From contig MWBZ01000032.1 in assembly GCA_002069765.1 (NCBI GenBank), forward strand, positions 1 to 37,547: 37,547 nt of DNA, written 5' to 3'. Below are positions 26,224-35,707 of the stretch, one piece after another. Under the pieces are notes generated by a model. The model ran no database searches and was not told the DNA's origin. It saw only the letters and a program-made list of their open reading frames with translations. How positions within the stretch are numbered: position 1 is the first letter of the stretch; every line of letters begins with the position of its first letter. This DNA comes from a bacterium ADurb.Bin243. GTDB lineage: Bacteria > Muiribacteriota > UBA9980. Position numbers and translations under genes: made by a program.

Positions 26224-26240
26224 TAAAGCGAGGAATAAAA

Positions 26241-27467
26241 ATGCCAGTCGTTAAAATCAGCGAAACCGTTTACAGCATAGGGGTAAAACATCCCGAACTC
26301 GACGTCTTCGACCTTCTCATGCCGCTCAAACATGGAACAACTTATAATTCTTTTTTAATAAAGGGCGAAAAAAACGTAATCATCGATACGGTCAAATTAA
26401 AATTTTTCGACGAATTCATAGGCAACATAAAACAGATAATCGATCCCGCGGCAATAGACTATATAGTGATCCAGCACAACGAGCTCGACCATTCCGGATC
26501 GCTTTTAAAGCTTCTCGAACTCGCGCCCAAAGCGCGCATCGTCATTTCAAAGGCGGCCGAAAATTTTCTGGCCAATTCTTTCAACTCCAAACTTGACGTA
26601 ACTAAGGCCGACGACTCCACGGAAATAAAAATAGGCCCGTCGCAAACTTTAAAGTTCGTAGCGGCACCTTTTCTTCACTGGCCCGACACTATGTTTACCT
26701 ACTACAGGGAAGAAAAAACGCTTTTCACGTGCGACGCGTTCGGGGCCCATTACTGTCAGAGAAACGGCGTATATTCAAGCGAAATGAGCCGCGAAGAGTA
26801 CGACACAGATTTTTTCGCGCAATTCAAGATATATTACGAAATCATAATGCGCGTCTACAGCACGAAGGTAGTGGCGGCTTATAACAAAATAAAAGAAATG
26901 GAAATCGATTTGCTGCTTCCTTCGCACGGCCCGTTCATAAACTCGGGAATCGGCACGCATATCAAGCATTATCTCGACTGGAGCTTCGCGCCAGCTTCCG
27001 CAGGCGTAAAAAAAGCCGTAATAGTATATTCGTCAATGTACGGAAGCACCATGAAAATGGCTTATCACATAGAATCTCTTCTGAAAATGCGCGGCATAAA
27101 AACTTTCGTCGCCGAAATCCCTTTCGCGATGAGCGAATCGCAGATGTCCGCGGTCATCGCAGAAATTTCTTCCGCCGACGCGGTGCTGTTCGGCTCTTCG
27201 ACCGTTTGCTCGACGGTATTAAAACCCATGTGGGATTTTCTATTCTTTCTGGCGACCGTCGAATTGAAAGGTAAGACCGCCGGCGTATTCGGCTCTTTCG
27301 GCTGGGACCCTCAGGGCCTGAAAATAATAGAACTTGTGCTCACCAATTATAAAATGAAAGTCATAAAAGACATGTATAAAGTAAAATTCGTCCCTTCGGA
27401 AGAAAAACTTATAGCTTCGGACGCGTTCGTCAACGAACTCGTCGCATCACTGAACGGCGCCGAATAA
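26241..27467 (+). CDS. fprA: Flavodiiron protein (FprA type: O2/NO reductase)
   Basis: Reduces oxygen to water, or nitric oxide to nitrous oxide, in the cytoplasm of anaerobes. The 408-residue protein has an N-terminal metallo-beta-lactamase-like di-iron domain and a C-terminal flavodoxin domain. All expected iron ligands are visible: H79, E81, D83 and H84 in QHNELDHSG, H146 in HWPDTMF, D165 in TCDAFGAHY, and H229 in SHGP. The flavodoxin part (from about 255) has VIVYSSMYGSTMKMAYHI, GSSTVCSTVLKPMW and GVFGSFGW for FMN binding. No rubredoxin domain is fused, so a separate electron donor is needed. AGGA lies seven bases before the ATG. It is a single-gene unit between the fprA promoter and a strong terminator. 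Confidence 0.96.
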   Translation: MPVVKISETVYSIGVKHPELDVFDLLMPLKHGTTYNSFLIKGEKNVIIDTVKLKFFDEFIGNIKQIIDPAAIDYIVIQHNELDHSGSLLKLLELAPKARIVISKAAENFLANSFNSKLDVTKADDSTEIKIGPSQTLKFVAAPFLHWPDTMFTYYREEKTLFTCDAFGAHYCQRNGVYSSEMSREEYDTDFFAQFKIYYEIIMRVYSTKVVAAYNKIKEMEIDLLLPSHGPFINSGIGTHIKHYLDWSFAPASAGVKKAVIVYSSMYGSTMKMAYHIESLLKMRGIKTFVAEIPFAMSESQMSAVIAEISSADAVLFGSSTVCSTVLKPMWDFLFFLATVELKGKTAGVFGSFGWDPQGLKIIELVLTNYKMKVIKDMYKVKFVPSEEKLIASDAFVNELVASLNGAE

Positions 27468-27495
27468 AAATACGCTCCGGAAAAATTCTGTATCT

Positions 27496-27536
27496 AAAAA
27501 AGGCCGCCACGATTGTTTTTCGTAACGGCCTTTTTT
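27496..27536. terminator. Bidirectional rho-independent terminator
   Basis: AAAAAAGGCCG (27496-27506) pairs perfectly with CGGCCTTTTTT (27526-27536), with a further ACGA/TCGT pairing inside the loop. The T-run on each strand serves both the fprA transcript and the opposing giant-protein transcript. Confidence 0.88.
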
Positions 27537-27544
27537 CAGGTTTA

Positions 27545-27568
27545 ACCGCCTCGCATACGCGAAGCGGT
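27545..27568 (-). repeat. Second hairpin downstream of the giant gene
   Basis: ACCGC-C-TCGC, loop ATAC, GCGA-A-GCGGT: a nine-pair stem with one mismatch, nine bases from the giant gene's stop codon on its 3' side. It lacks a proper U-run, so it may be an RNA 3'-end stabiliser in front of the terminator. Confidence 0.45.
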
Positions 27569-27576
27569 ATTTTAAG

Positions 27577-30500
27577 TTAGAATTTTTTCCAGAAGCTGGT
27601 TTTGGTCTGAGGCTTTATAAGCTGGCGGGCCTTTTCGGCATAAGGAGAATCGATGGGCGCGTGCGTTATGACTGAAATATTAGCGTTGACCGACTCTTCT
27701 ATCATGCCTTTATCGCGGTACGCCTGGCCTAGTTTAAAATGAGCCTCGAAGTTCTTTTCGTCGTACTTGATGACCTCTTTATAATGTGAAATAGCTTCTT
27801 CCGTGAGCATCTTTTTAAGGTACACGTCGGCGAGTTTAAAATGCGCTTCTACATAATCATGCTTCTGCGCTATGGCCGCTTTATACTCGGAAATAGCCTC
27901 GTTCATCATTCCTTTTTCTTCGTTTATGAGGCCCAGGTAATAATACGGCGCGTGCTGCTTGGGAGTCATTTTAATTATTTTTTCGAACTCTTCGCGCGAT
28001 TCCTCGAAAAGAGAATTTTCGAAAAGCGTCACGGCCAGGTTGAACCTGGCGTCGTAACTATTCGGGCTCAGCGATGAAATTTTTCTGAACTGCTCGATGG
28101 CTTCGGTTATGAAATTTTTAATTTTATAGAGCTTTCCGAGCTCGAGATTTGCGTCTATCCTGTTTTCGTTGATTTTCAGGGCTTCCTTATACTGTATGAT
28201 GGCGGCGTCATGGTCTTTCTGCCTTGCGTAAAGGGCCCCGAGTTTGAGCCGGGCCTCGATGTTTCCGGGATGAAAGCCTATTATTTTGCGCAGGTAATTT
28301 TCGGCCTGAGTGGCGTTCTGGCCTTCTTCGGAAGCTTCGGCCACTGTGAAAAGGGTTTCTAAATCATCGGGTTTAAGGCTTAAAAGCTCGTTTCCCGTCT
28401 CGATAACGTCGTACCACATCTGCTTATTGAAATAGCACTGCGAAAGCTTCGAAAGAACGGTTTCATAATCCCCGGCTTTTTTGGCTTTGAGTTCGCGGTA
28501 TAAAGTGATGGCGTTGTCGAAATCTCCAAGTTTAAAATAAAGGTCTCCTAATGCTATAACGGCGGCCGGATCGTTTTTAGAAATTTCGACGGCGCGCTTG
28601 TAATGCCTGACAGCCTCCTCGTTATTTTCCATCGCCTGATAAGCGCCCGCCAGAGCCAGGAGGCAATCGAACCTGGACGGATCGGCTTCGAGTGCTTTTT
28701 CGAACTGCGATATCGCCTCGACGTATTCGCGGGAATCGGCAAAAATCCTGCCAAGGTAATAATTGGCGTCGGCGAGCGTCGAATTTATCGCGAGCGCCTT
28801 TTTAAGCTCTGCCCGGGCTTCGTCGTAGCGTTCGGTCTTATAGTAAATTTCTCCCGCCAGAGCGAATATTTTAAAATCGTTCGGATTGGCCGCTCCCGCT
28901 TTTTTCAGCGCGGTGAGCGCGTCAGCGTATGATTTTTTAAGATACGATATGACTGCGGTTTCGAAGAGCGCTTCGCTGTTGGAAGGGTTTATGGCCGCGG
29001 CTTTCTGGAAAGTAGAAAGCGCTTTTTCATAATACTTGGCGTCTTTATAATAGCCGCCCAGACGATAAAGCAGGGAGTCGGACTCCGGGCTTATGGCTAT
29101 TGCCTGCTCTATAAGCCCTATGGCGTTTTCCATATCTTCGCGTTCCCTGTAGATCTGCGAAAGGCTTATATACGAATCTATATGTTTGGAATTGGTCTCC
29201 ACTGCGCGCCTGAAATAAAGCAAAGCCTCGTCTACCGAGCCGCTTCGCCTTTTCGCGACGCCGGTGTTATAAAGCGCCTCAAGGTTCTTTCCGTCGGCGC
29301 CCAATACCGTTTCAAAAGCCAGAACGGCTTCTTCGTCGCGGCCGAGAGCCATCAATATCTTTCCTTTGAGGTTGAGATATTTTTTTTCGTTGGGGGCTAT
29401 TTCCAGCGCGGTTTTAATCAAATCTAAGGCAGTCTGGTTTTTTTCGAGTTTGTAATTTATCTCGGCGAGGCTGTAAATGACCGCATGGTCTTTTCCTGAA
29501 ATTTCGAGAAGCTTTTCATAAGCGCCTGCGGCTTCGCCGAGGCGGCCCGTTTCATTATAAATGAAGGCGAGCTTCGAAAGAGCGTCCACGTTGTCCGCCT
29601 TGATCATAAGGACTTTTTCGAACCATTCGACGGCCTCGTCATAAAGTTTTTTATCGTATGTGGCCTGGGCTATTTCGTTGAGCGCGTCTACGTTGGCCGA
29701 GTTCTTTTTGATAACTTTGAGAAGATGCGTTATGGCCTTTTCGGGTTTTCTGATGAAACGGTAAAGCCTGCCGAGCTCGAAGCACACTTCTACCATGTCG
29801 GGTTTATATTCTATCGCCTTTTCATAATATTCTATGGCTTTGGTTTCATGGAAAGTTTCCTGGTAGAGTTTGCCGAGATAATAGTATCCCATGGGCGCTT
29901 CCGGCTCACGGGCGATATAATCGTGCATATGCTTCAAAGCTTTCTTTTTGTTCTCCTCGCCGCTCAGGGCGCAATAAAGGGCGCCGAGCTCATAAAATAC
30001 CTGGGCGTTCTTATTGTCGAGCTCGAGCAGCCGCTCGAAAATCTTGATGGCTTCCTCGCCGCGTCCCGCCTTTATAAGCGCGTAGCCGAGCTCCCACATG
30101 GCCCTGTCGAATTTGGGCGCAAGGTTTATCGACTGGTAGAACATCTTAATGCCGCCTTCTATGTCGCCGACGCGCGTGAGTACCTGGGCCTTGTTGTAAT
30201 AAAATTCGGGCATGTCGGATTCGGTGATATTCTGCTCTATGCTGTCGAAAATAGTTTTAGCCTCGAGCACCTTTCCCTCTTCGTTGTAGATAATGCCCAG
30301 CTCGAGCTGCGCCTTGTAGTAGCGGGGATTTATTTCGCAGCATTTGATGAAGCTTGTTTCTGCGTCCCTGTAGCGTTTGAGTTCTTTCTGAGAAAGCCCC
30401 AGGTAGTAATGGGCGTCGGTGTTGTTCGGGTCTTTTTTGAGCGAATTCAGAGCCTCTTCGAGCGCCTGTTCGCAATGCCCTGATTTATAAAGCGCTTCGG

Positions 30501-33500
30501 CGAGTTTGGCGTAAGTATCGGAAGTATTGCGGTTAAGGGTTATTTTCTTGAGCCTTAAAATAGCGTCGTTATACCTGGCGTGCGCGATCTCTATGAGGGC
30601 GAGATGGTAATTAGCCTCGACGTTGGCCGCGTCTTTCGCGAGCGCTTTTTTGAATTCGGTTTCGGCCATTTCATAATTATGCTCTTTGAAATTTATAAAA
30701 CCGAGCCGGTTGTGAATAAGCGGTATTTCGCAGGCGAGCGAAAGCGCCTTTAAATAATTCTGCCTTGCGGCGGCGAAATTTTCGAGGTTGTAATGCGATT
30801 CGGCCAGATAGAAAAACGAGTCGGCCGAAGTTCCGTCGATTTTTACGCACTGCTCGAATTCGTTTCTGCAACGCTCGAAAAGGCCCTGTTCGAAGCAGGC
30901 CAGGCCCGAAAGATAGCGGGCCCTGAAGCTGTCCGGTTTGAGTTCTATTACGGCCGCAAGATGCTTGAGCGCGTCGGAGTATTTTTTCTGCTTGAGATAA
31001 AGCTCTCCGATTTCGGTCCTGGCGTTGATATTGCCGGCGTCGGACTTTATCGCCTTTTCAAAATACGTGAGCGCGTTAGCTGTTTCGCCGAGCTCTTTAT
31101 AGACCATCGCGGATTCGTAATCGAAACCGAGCGCTATGTAATGTTTGAGCGCATCGGAGAACTGTGAGCGCGAACGGTAGAGCTTCGCCAGATTTATCAT
31201 GGCGCCGGTATTTTTAGGGTCGATTCTGAGCATTTCGTTGAACACCGAAAGCGCTTCAGGCTCGTGCTTGAGCTTGAGATAAATTTCCGAAAGGCTCGTC
31301 ATTATTCCGAGATCGTCCGGCCTCAATTTAAGGGCTTTCTGGTACAGAAACATCGCTTTATCGAGCTGACCTCTGGCGTAAAGTATCTTGGCCATTCCGG
31401 CGCATGCTTCGATGCTGTTTTCATCGACTTCGAAAAGCCTTTCATAAAATGAAAGGGCGTTATTCGTTTCGCCCAGGCCTTCTTTGATTTTAGCCAGGTT
31501 TAAAAGCGCCCTGGCGTTTTTAGGCTCGGCGGACAGCAGTTTCAAAAAATAACTGACGGCTTCCGCGAACCTTCTGGCGTTCATGAGGCATTCGCCTATT
31601 TCAAGGGTTATTTCAGGCATATCGGGCGAAATTTCGAGAGCCTTCATAAACAGCGTGGTTGCCTCTTCGTAATTTTCATTCATTTTCCTGATGCGGGCCA
31701 GCTTGATAAGGGCTTCCTTGTTGGCCGGCTGGAGCTCGATCACCTTTTTGAAGCCCGCGGCGGCGGCGGTGAAATTTGAAAGCGCCATGTAAGAAAGTGC
31801 GCTCATGTAATTTGCGTTAACGTTGAAAGGCTCTTTTTCGATGACCTTATTAAAGCACGCCAGGGCTAATTCTTCTTTATGAAGATCGAAGTAAAGAGCA
31901 CCCAGGGCCATGTTCACTTCGCAATATTCCGGCGCGATCTCGCGGCATTTCATATAATTGGCGACCGCCGCGTCGAAATTGTTCATCTTTCTGGCGCAGT
32001 GGCCGTTGAGAAGATATGCGTTAAAATCGCCCGGCTTTATTTTAATATATTTATTGAGCGCGAGCTGAGCCTCTTCGTAGTTCTTTCTGCCGTAGTCTAT
32101 TTCGGCTATCTTATAAAGCGCGTCGGTGTTGTCGGGCTCGTAAGTGAGAAGCCTCTTGTAATGCGTCATGGCGTCGTCGAAACGGCGCAGTTCGAACTCG
32201 CACCTGGAAACGCTCGATATGAAATCGATGTTGTCCTCGTATTCGCCGGCGACGCGGTTCAAATAGAATATGGCGTCGTTATAGTTGGAAGTGCGCGTGT
32301 AAAGCACGCCGAGTTTGAATTCAGCTTCCTTGAGCCGCGGCGAGATATTAAGCAGCGCTTTATATTTTTCGGCGGCTTCGGAGAAACGGCCGAGCTTGAA
32401 GTATGTGTCGGCGAGTTTTTTGACTATTTCGCCGTCGGACGGAGCCAGGGCGAAGGCTTTTTCATAATAAGCCGAAGCCTGGGACGCGTTGTTTTTGATC
32501 GCGGCGATCTCGGCTAATTGAATATAACATGTGAGAGAGTATTTTTCGTCTCCCATAGCGACTATCGCCTCGAATTTCTCGTGCGCTTCGGCGTACTGCT
32601 TGAGCATGAAATGGCAGAACCCGCATTTGAGCGAAGCTTCTACGGCCGTGGAATCGAGCGAAGCGGCCTTCTGGTAAGAATCGAGAGCGCGCTTATAGTC
32701 TTCGAGCTCGTAATAAACGGCGCCCAGGTTCATAAGGCAGTCGATGAAATCGGGCTCGATTTCGAGGGCCTTTTTCATCATAAGTATGGCTTCGGAAACG
32801 GCCCCCTGCTGCTTGAGTATGAGCGACATTCCCAGATACGATCTGTAATCTTTAGGATTTTCTTCTATAGCGTTTTTAAACAGCACAAGCGCTTCGGAGC
32901 TGTTGCCCATTTCGCTGTATGTGCGGCCCATTTCAAAATAAGCTTTCGAGTTTTTCGGGGCGATGTCGAGCGCGCTTTTGAAGTGCCGCATGGCCTCTTC
33001 GAGCATTCCGCGGTCGCGGTAAACTACGCCGAGCTCTATATTGGTTTCCAGGTCGCCCGGATCTATTTCATAGGCGCGCTTGAGAGTGTCGAAAGCGTCG
33101 TTGACGCGGTTGTCGTGGAGCTGACAGCGGGCCAGAAGAACATACGCCGGAGCGTGTTTAGGCTCGTACTCGATGACGGATTTCAGTTCGGATATGGCCT
33201 TATAGTTCTGATTGAGCGCTATGAGGTTACGCGCGTAGCCGATGCGAGCCTCTATATTGGCGGGCTCTTTAAGCACGAGGGCCTCGAATATGGAAACCGA
33301 TTCGGCGTATTTGAATTTGGAATAAAGCAGGCCGGCCAGAAGCAGCCTTACTTCGGCGTTATCCGGTTCGAGCTCTTCTACGCGCCTGAAATTTTCGATA
33401 GCTTCCTCGTGCATGTTTTTATCTTTATAAATTTTGCCGAGCTCGATGAATATTTTAACGTTCATGGGCTGCAGCGAGGCCGCTTCGTTGAGAAGGGCGA

Positions 33501-35589
33501 CCGCCTTTTGATACGCGCCCTGGATATTGTAAACGCCTGCGAGCTTGAAGTACGTGTCTATATTTTTAGCGCTGAGCGACTTCTGCAGATGCTCGGCGGC
33601 CTGCTCCAGGCTGCCCTGCGCGAGATAAATTAGCCCCAGGTTATAGTGTATGCGGTAATCGTCCGGCGATATCGCGAGCGCTTCTTTAAAATGCTGTATG
33701 GCGTCGTTTTTCTGCCCCATCTCTCCGCAGGTGATGGCCAGCGTGTAAAGCGTTTCCGCGGAATTTGGATTATATTCCAGGGCTTTTCTGAGGTATTTCA
33801 CCGCCTGGTCGAACATTTTTTTACGGGTGTAAATGGAGCCGAGATTGATGTAACTGACTGTATCGGCGGGGTTTATTTCCATCGCGCGGCGGAACTTCAG
33901 TATGGCTTCGTCGAGCATGGAATTGCAGGCGTAGGTTTCGCCAAGGAGGTTGTGCGCCTCGACGTTATACGGCAGCAGCTGAACGGCTTTTTGAAGATAA
34001 ATAAGCGCGTCGTCATAAATCGAGTTTCTGTAAAGGGCTTCGCCCAGTTTGAGATAAGCCTCGCTGTTGGCCGGATTTACTTCGAGCACTTTCTTGAAGG
34101 AAATTATAGCGTTGGCGTAGAGGCCTTCCATTATATAAGCGGTTCCCGCGTAAAAAAGGGTCTCTTCGTTGTAAGGGTCGGACTCTATGACCTTCTCCCA
34201 TTCGCCGATGGCCTCTTTAACGAGGCCTTTATGGAATTTGGCGAGTCCGTTTTCAAAACTGCACTGCACGTGGAATTTTCCGTTTTCTTTCAAAACGCGC
34301 GCAGTGGCTTTTCTTACTTCAGCGGACTTGTCTTTGAGCAAAGGGACCAGTCCGTCGAGCGATTTTTCATTGCCGATACGGCCCAGGGCGGCTATAAGCG
34401 AAAGTTTGACGTCTTCGGATTCGTCGTCCAATAATTTTATAAGGTGCTCAACGCACAGGTCGTTTCCGGTGTTGGCCAGCGCCTCGCAGGCCGTCTTTCT
34501 GACTATGGCGTTATTGTCGGACAGCGAGCGGCACAGCGGATCGATCACTTCGTCGGTGGCGATCCTGCCGAGAGTGGTAATAATATTGATCCTGACTTCT
34601 TTATTTTCGTCTTCGATATATTTGATGAGAGTTTCCGTGCATGACTCATTGGCGTTGGAAACCAGGGCTCGGGAGACGTTGGCCTTGACCTGTGAATTGC
34701 GGTCGGCCATGGCCGTTAAAAGGGCCCCTATGGCTTTTTCGCCGCCGATTTTTTCTATGGCGACGGCCGCATTGGCGCGGACTTCCCATTGTTTGTCGGA
34801 AAGAGCCTCTATCAGGGAATCTATGGCGCGCTCGTCGCGGATCTCGCCGAGCGCCAGAACGCTGTATTTGCGGACGTCGGCGTTAGTGTCTTTCAGGGCG
34901 GCGATGAGCGGCTCGATGGCGTTTTCGTCGCCGAGCCTGATGAGCGCGAAGGCCGCGGCCGAGCGGACCTGGCCCGAGCTGTCTTTGAGCGAGTCTATTA
35001 TGGGCTTCTGGGCGCTGAAATCGCCTATATTGGCGAGGGCCTCGATCATTTTTATTTTAAGCGGTCCGAAACCGGAAGCCAGGGCCTTTACCAGAGGCTC
35101 CACCGCCCTGGCGCTGCACAGCGACCCCAGAACCGAAACCGCTGTCATGCGGACGTCGTTGTTATTATCTTCAAGGAGTTTAATGACGTATTCCACGGCT
35201 TTTTCGTCGCCTATGCGCCCGCAGGCCGAGACGGCCGCGGCGCGGATATCGCCGTTGGGATCCGACAGCATTTTGATGAGGCTTTCCACCGCGCGCTTGT
35301 CGGCGATTTCACCAAGGGCCACTATAGCCGCTTCTCTGACTTTTTTGTTGCTGTCTTCGAGCGCTTTGACGAGAGAATCCACCGAGCGGGCGTCTTTTAT
35401 TCTGGAAAGCGCGTTGGCCGCTAATATCTGGACCTCGGCGTTGTTGTCGGTGAGGCTCACGCACAGCGGCTCCACTACGATGCGCGCGTCCATCTGTGAA
35501 AGGGACTTTACGGCTTCAAGCCTTACCGAAATAGAATTGGATTTTAAATCGTCAATAAGCTTTTCGACTTTTTTATCCATAAAAATCAT
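27577..35589 (-). CDS. Giant HEAT-TPR repeat scaffold protein (2670 residues)
   Basis: Unnamed cytoplasmic protein with no signal peptide or membrane helix. Residues about 8-437 form 14 HEAT (PBS-lyase-type) repeats of about 31 residues, each of the form A-PL--AL-D----VR--A--ALG-I. From about 447 to 2650 the chain is an almost unbroken array of 34-residue TPRs, roughly 60-65 units with the usual G-Y/A-L----P spacing. The tail is short and basic (KTSFWKKF). No catalytic domain is seen, so a scaffold or assembly platform is the likely role. Two in-frame starts, ATG 35589 and ATG 35580, share one AAGGA and cannot be separated. The promoter lies at 35633-35661 and a terminator at 27496-27536, so it is a single-gene unit. 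One uninterrupted reading frame of this length argues that it is functional. Confidence 0.92.
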   Translation of the reverse strand: MIFMDKKVEKLIDDLKSNSISVRLEAVKSLSQMDARIVVEPLCVSLTDNNAEVQILAANALSRIKDARSVDSLVKALEDSNKKVREAAIVALGEIADKRAVESLIKMLSDPNGDIRAAAVSACGRIGDEKAVEYVIKLLEDNNNDVRMTAVSVLGSLCSARAVEPLVKALASGFGPLKIKMIEALANIGDFSAQKPIIDSLKDSSGQVRSAAAFALIRLGDENAIEPLIAALKDTNADVRKYSVLALGEIRDERAIDSLIEALSDKQWEVRANAAVAIEKIGGEKAIGALLTAMADRNSQVKANVSRALVSNANESCTETLIKYIEDENKEVRINIITTLGRIATDEVIDPLCRSLSDNNAIVRKTACEALANTGNDLCVEHLIKLLDDESEDVKLSLIAALGRIGNEKSLDGLVPLLKDKSAEVRKATARVLKENGKFHVQCSFENGLAKFHKGLVKEAIGEWEKVIESDPYNEETLFYAGTAYIMEGLYANAIISFKKVLEVNPANSEAYLKLGEALYRNSIYDDALIYLQKAVQLLPYNVEAHNLLGETYACNSMLDEAILKFRRAMEINPADTVSYINLGSIYTRKKMFDQAVKYLRKALEYNPNSAETLYTLAITCGEMGQKNDAIQHFKEALAISPDDYRIHYNLGLIYLAQGSLEQAAEHLQKSLSAKNIDTYFKLAGVYNIQGAYQKAVALLNEAASLQPMNVKIFIELGKIYKDKNMHEEAIENFRRVEELEPDNAEVRLLLAGLLYSKFKYAESVSIFEALVLKEPANIEARIGYARNLIALNQNYKAISELKSVIEYEPKHAPAYVLLARCQLHDNRVNDAFDTLKRAYEIDPGDLETNIELGVVYRDRGMLEEAMRHFKSALDIAPKNSKAYFEMGRTYSEMGNSSEALVLFKNAIEENPKDYRSYLGMSLILKQQGAVSEAILMMKKALEIEPDFIDCLMNLGAVYYELEDYKRALDSYQKAASLDSTAVEASLKCGFCHFMLKQYAEAHEKFEAIVAMGDEKYSLTCYIQLAEIAAIKNNASQASAYYEKAFALAPSDGEIVKKLADTYFKLGRFSEAAEKYKALLNISPRLKEAEFKLGVLYTRTSNYNDAIFYLNRVAGEYEDNIDFISSVSRCEFELRRFDDAMTHYKRLLTYEPDNTDALYKIAEIDYGRKNYEEAQLALNKYIKIKPGDFNAYLLNGHCARKMNNFDAAVANYMKCREIAPEYCEVNMALGALYFDLHKEELALACFNKVIEKEPFNVNANYMSALSYMALSNFTAAAAGFKKVIELQPANKEALIKLARIRKMNENYEEATTLFMKALEISPDMPEITLEIGECLMNARRFAEAVSYFLKLLSAEPKNARALLNLAKIKEGLGETNNALSFYERLFEVDENSIEACAGMAKILYARGQLDKAMFLYQKALKLRPDDLGIMTSLSEIYLKLKHEPEALSVFNEMLRIDPKNTGAMINLAKLYRSRSQFSDALKHYIALGFDYESAMVYKELGETANALTYFEKAIKSDAGNINARTEIGELYLKQKKYSDALKHLAAVIELKPDSFRARYLSGLACFEQGLFERCRNEFEQCVKIDGTSADSFFYLAESHYNLENFAAARQNYLKALSLACEIPLIHNRLGFINFKEHNYEMAETEFKKALAKDAANVEANYHLALIEIAHARYNDAILRLKKITLNRNTSDTYAKLAEALYKSGHCEQALEEALNSLKKDPNNTDAHYYLGLSQKELKRYRDAETSFIKCCEINPRYYKAQLELGIIYNEEGKVLEAKTIFDSIEQNITESDMPEFYYNKAQVLTRVGDIEGGIKMFYQSINLAPKFDRAMWELGYALIKAGRGEEAIKIFERLLELDNKNAQVFYELGALYCALSGEENKKKALKHMHDYIAREPEAPMGYYYLGKLYQETFHETKAIEYYEKAIEYKPDMVEVCFELGRLYRFIRKPEKAITHLLKVIKKNSANVDALNEIAQATYDKKLYDEAVEWFEKVLMIKADNVDALSKLAFIYNETGRLGEAAGAYEKLLEISGKDHAVIYSLAEINYKLEKNQTALDLIKTALEIAPNEKKYLNLKGKILMALGRDEEAVLAFETVLGADGKNLEALYNTGVAKRRSGSVDEALLYFRRAVETNSKHIDSYISLSQIYREREDMENAIGLIEQAIAISPESDSLLYRLGGYYKDAKYYEKALSTFQKAAAINPSNSEALFETAVISYLKKSYADALTALKKAGAANPNDFKIFALAGEIYYKTERYDEARAELKKALAINSTLADANYYLGRIFADSREYVEAISQFEKALEADPSRFDCLLALAGAYQAMENNEEAVRHYKRAVEISKNDPAAVIALGDLYFKLGDFDNAITLYRELKAKKAGDYETVLSKLSQCYFNKQMWYDVIETGNELLSLKPDDLETLFTVAEASEEGQNATQAENYLRKIIGFHPGNIEARLKLGALYARQKDHDAAIIQYKEALKINENRIDANLELGKLYKIKNFITEAIEQFRKISSLSPNSYDARFNLAVTLFENSLFEESREEFEKIIKMTPKQHAPYYYLGLINEEKGMMNEAISEYKAAIAQKHDYVEAHFKLADVYLKKMLTEEAISHYKEVIKYDEKNFEAHFKLGQAYRDKGMIEESVNANISVITHAPIDSPYAEKARQLIKPQTKTSFWKKF

Positions 35590-35632
35590 ACCGTCCTTGT
35601 AAAAAAATGAACACTAAATCCGAAATTACTAT

Positions 35633-35661
35633 ATTATATCATATAACCGGAGAAATAACAA
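35633..35661 (-). promoter_or_regulatory. Promoter of the giant HEAT-TPR gene
   Basis: On the minus strand: TTGTTA (35661-35656), a 17-bp spacer and a perfect TATAAT (35638-35633). Initiation near 35626 gives a leader of about 37 nt. Confidence 0.65.
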
Positions 35662-35707
35662 TAAATCAAATTAACTTTATAACAAAATTTTAGCGCTATT
35701 AAACTGT

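Noticed and set aside
25956-26333. 125-codon minus-strand frame across the fprA promoter
   Set aside because: It spans two promoters and the 5' end of fprA, and its composition is unlike the real genes.
34187-35602. 471-codon open frame opposite the HEAT region of the giant gene, with several others opposite the TPR region
   Set aside because: These mirror the repeat periodicity and codon bias of the real gene, are Ser/Arg-rich, lack ribosome sites and match no family I recognise.
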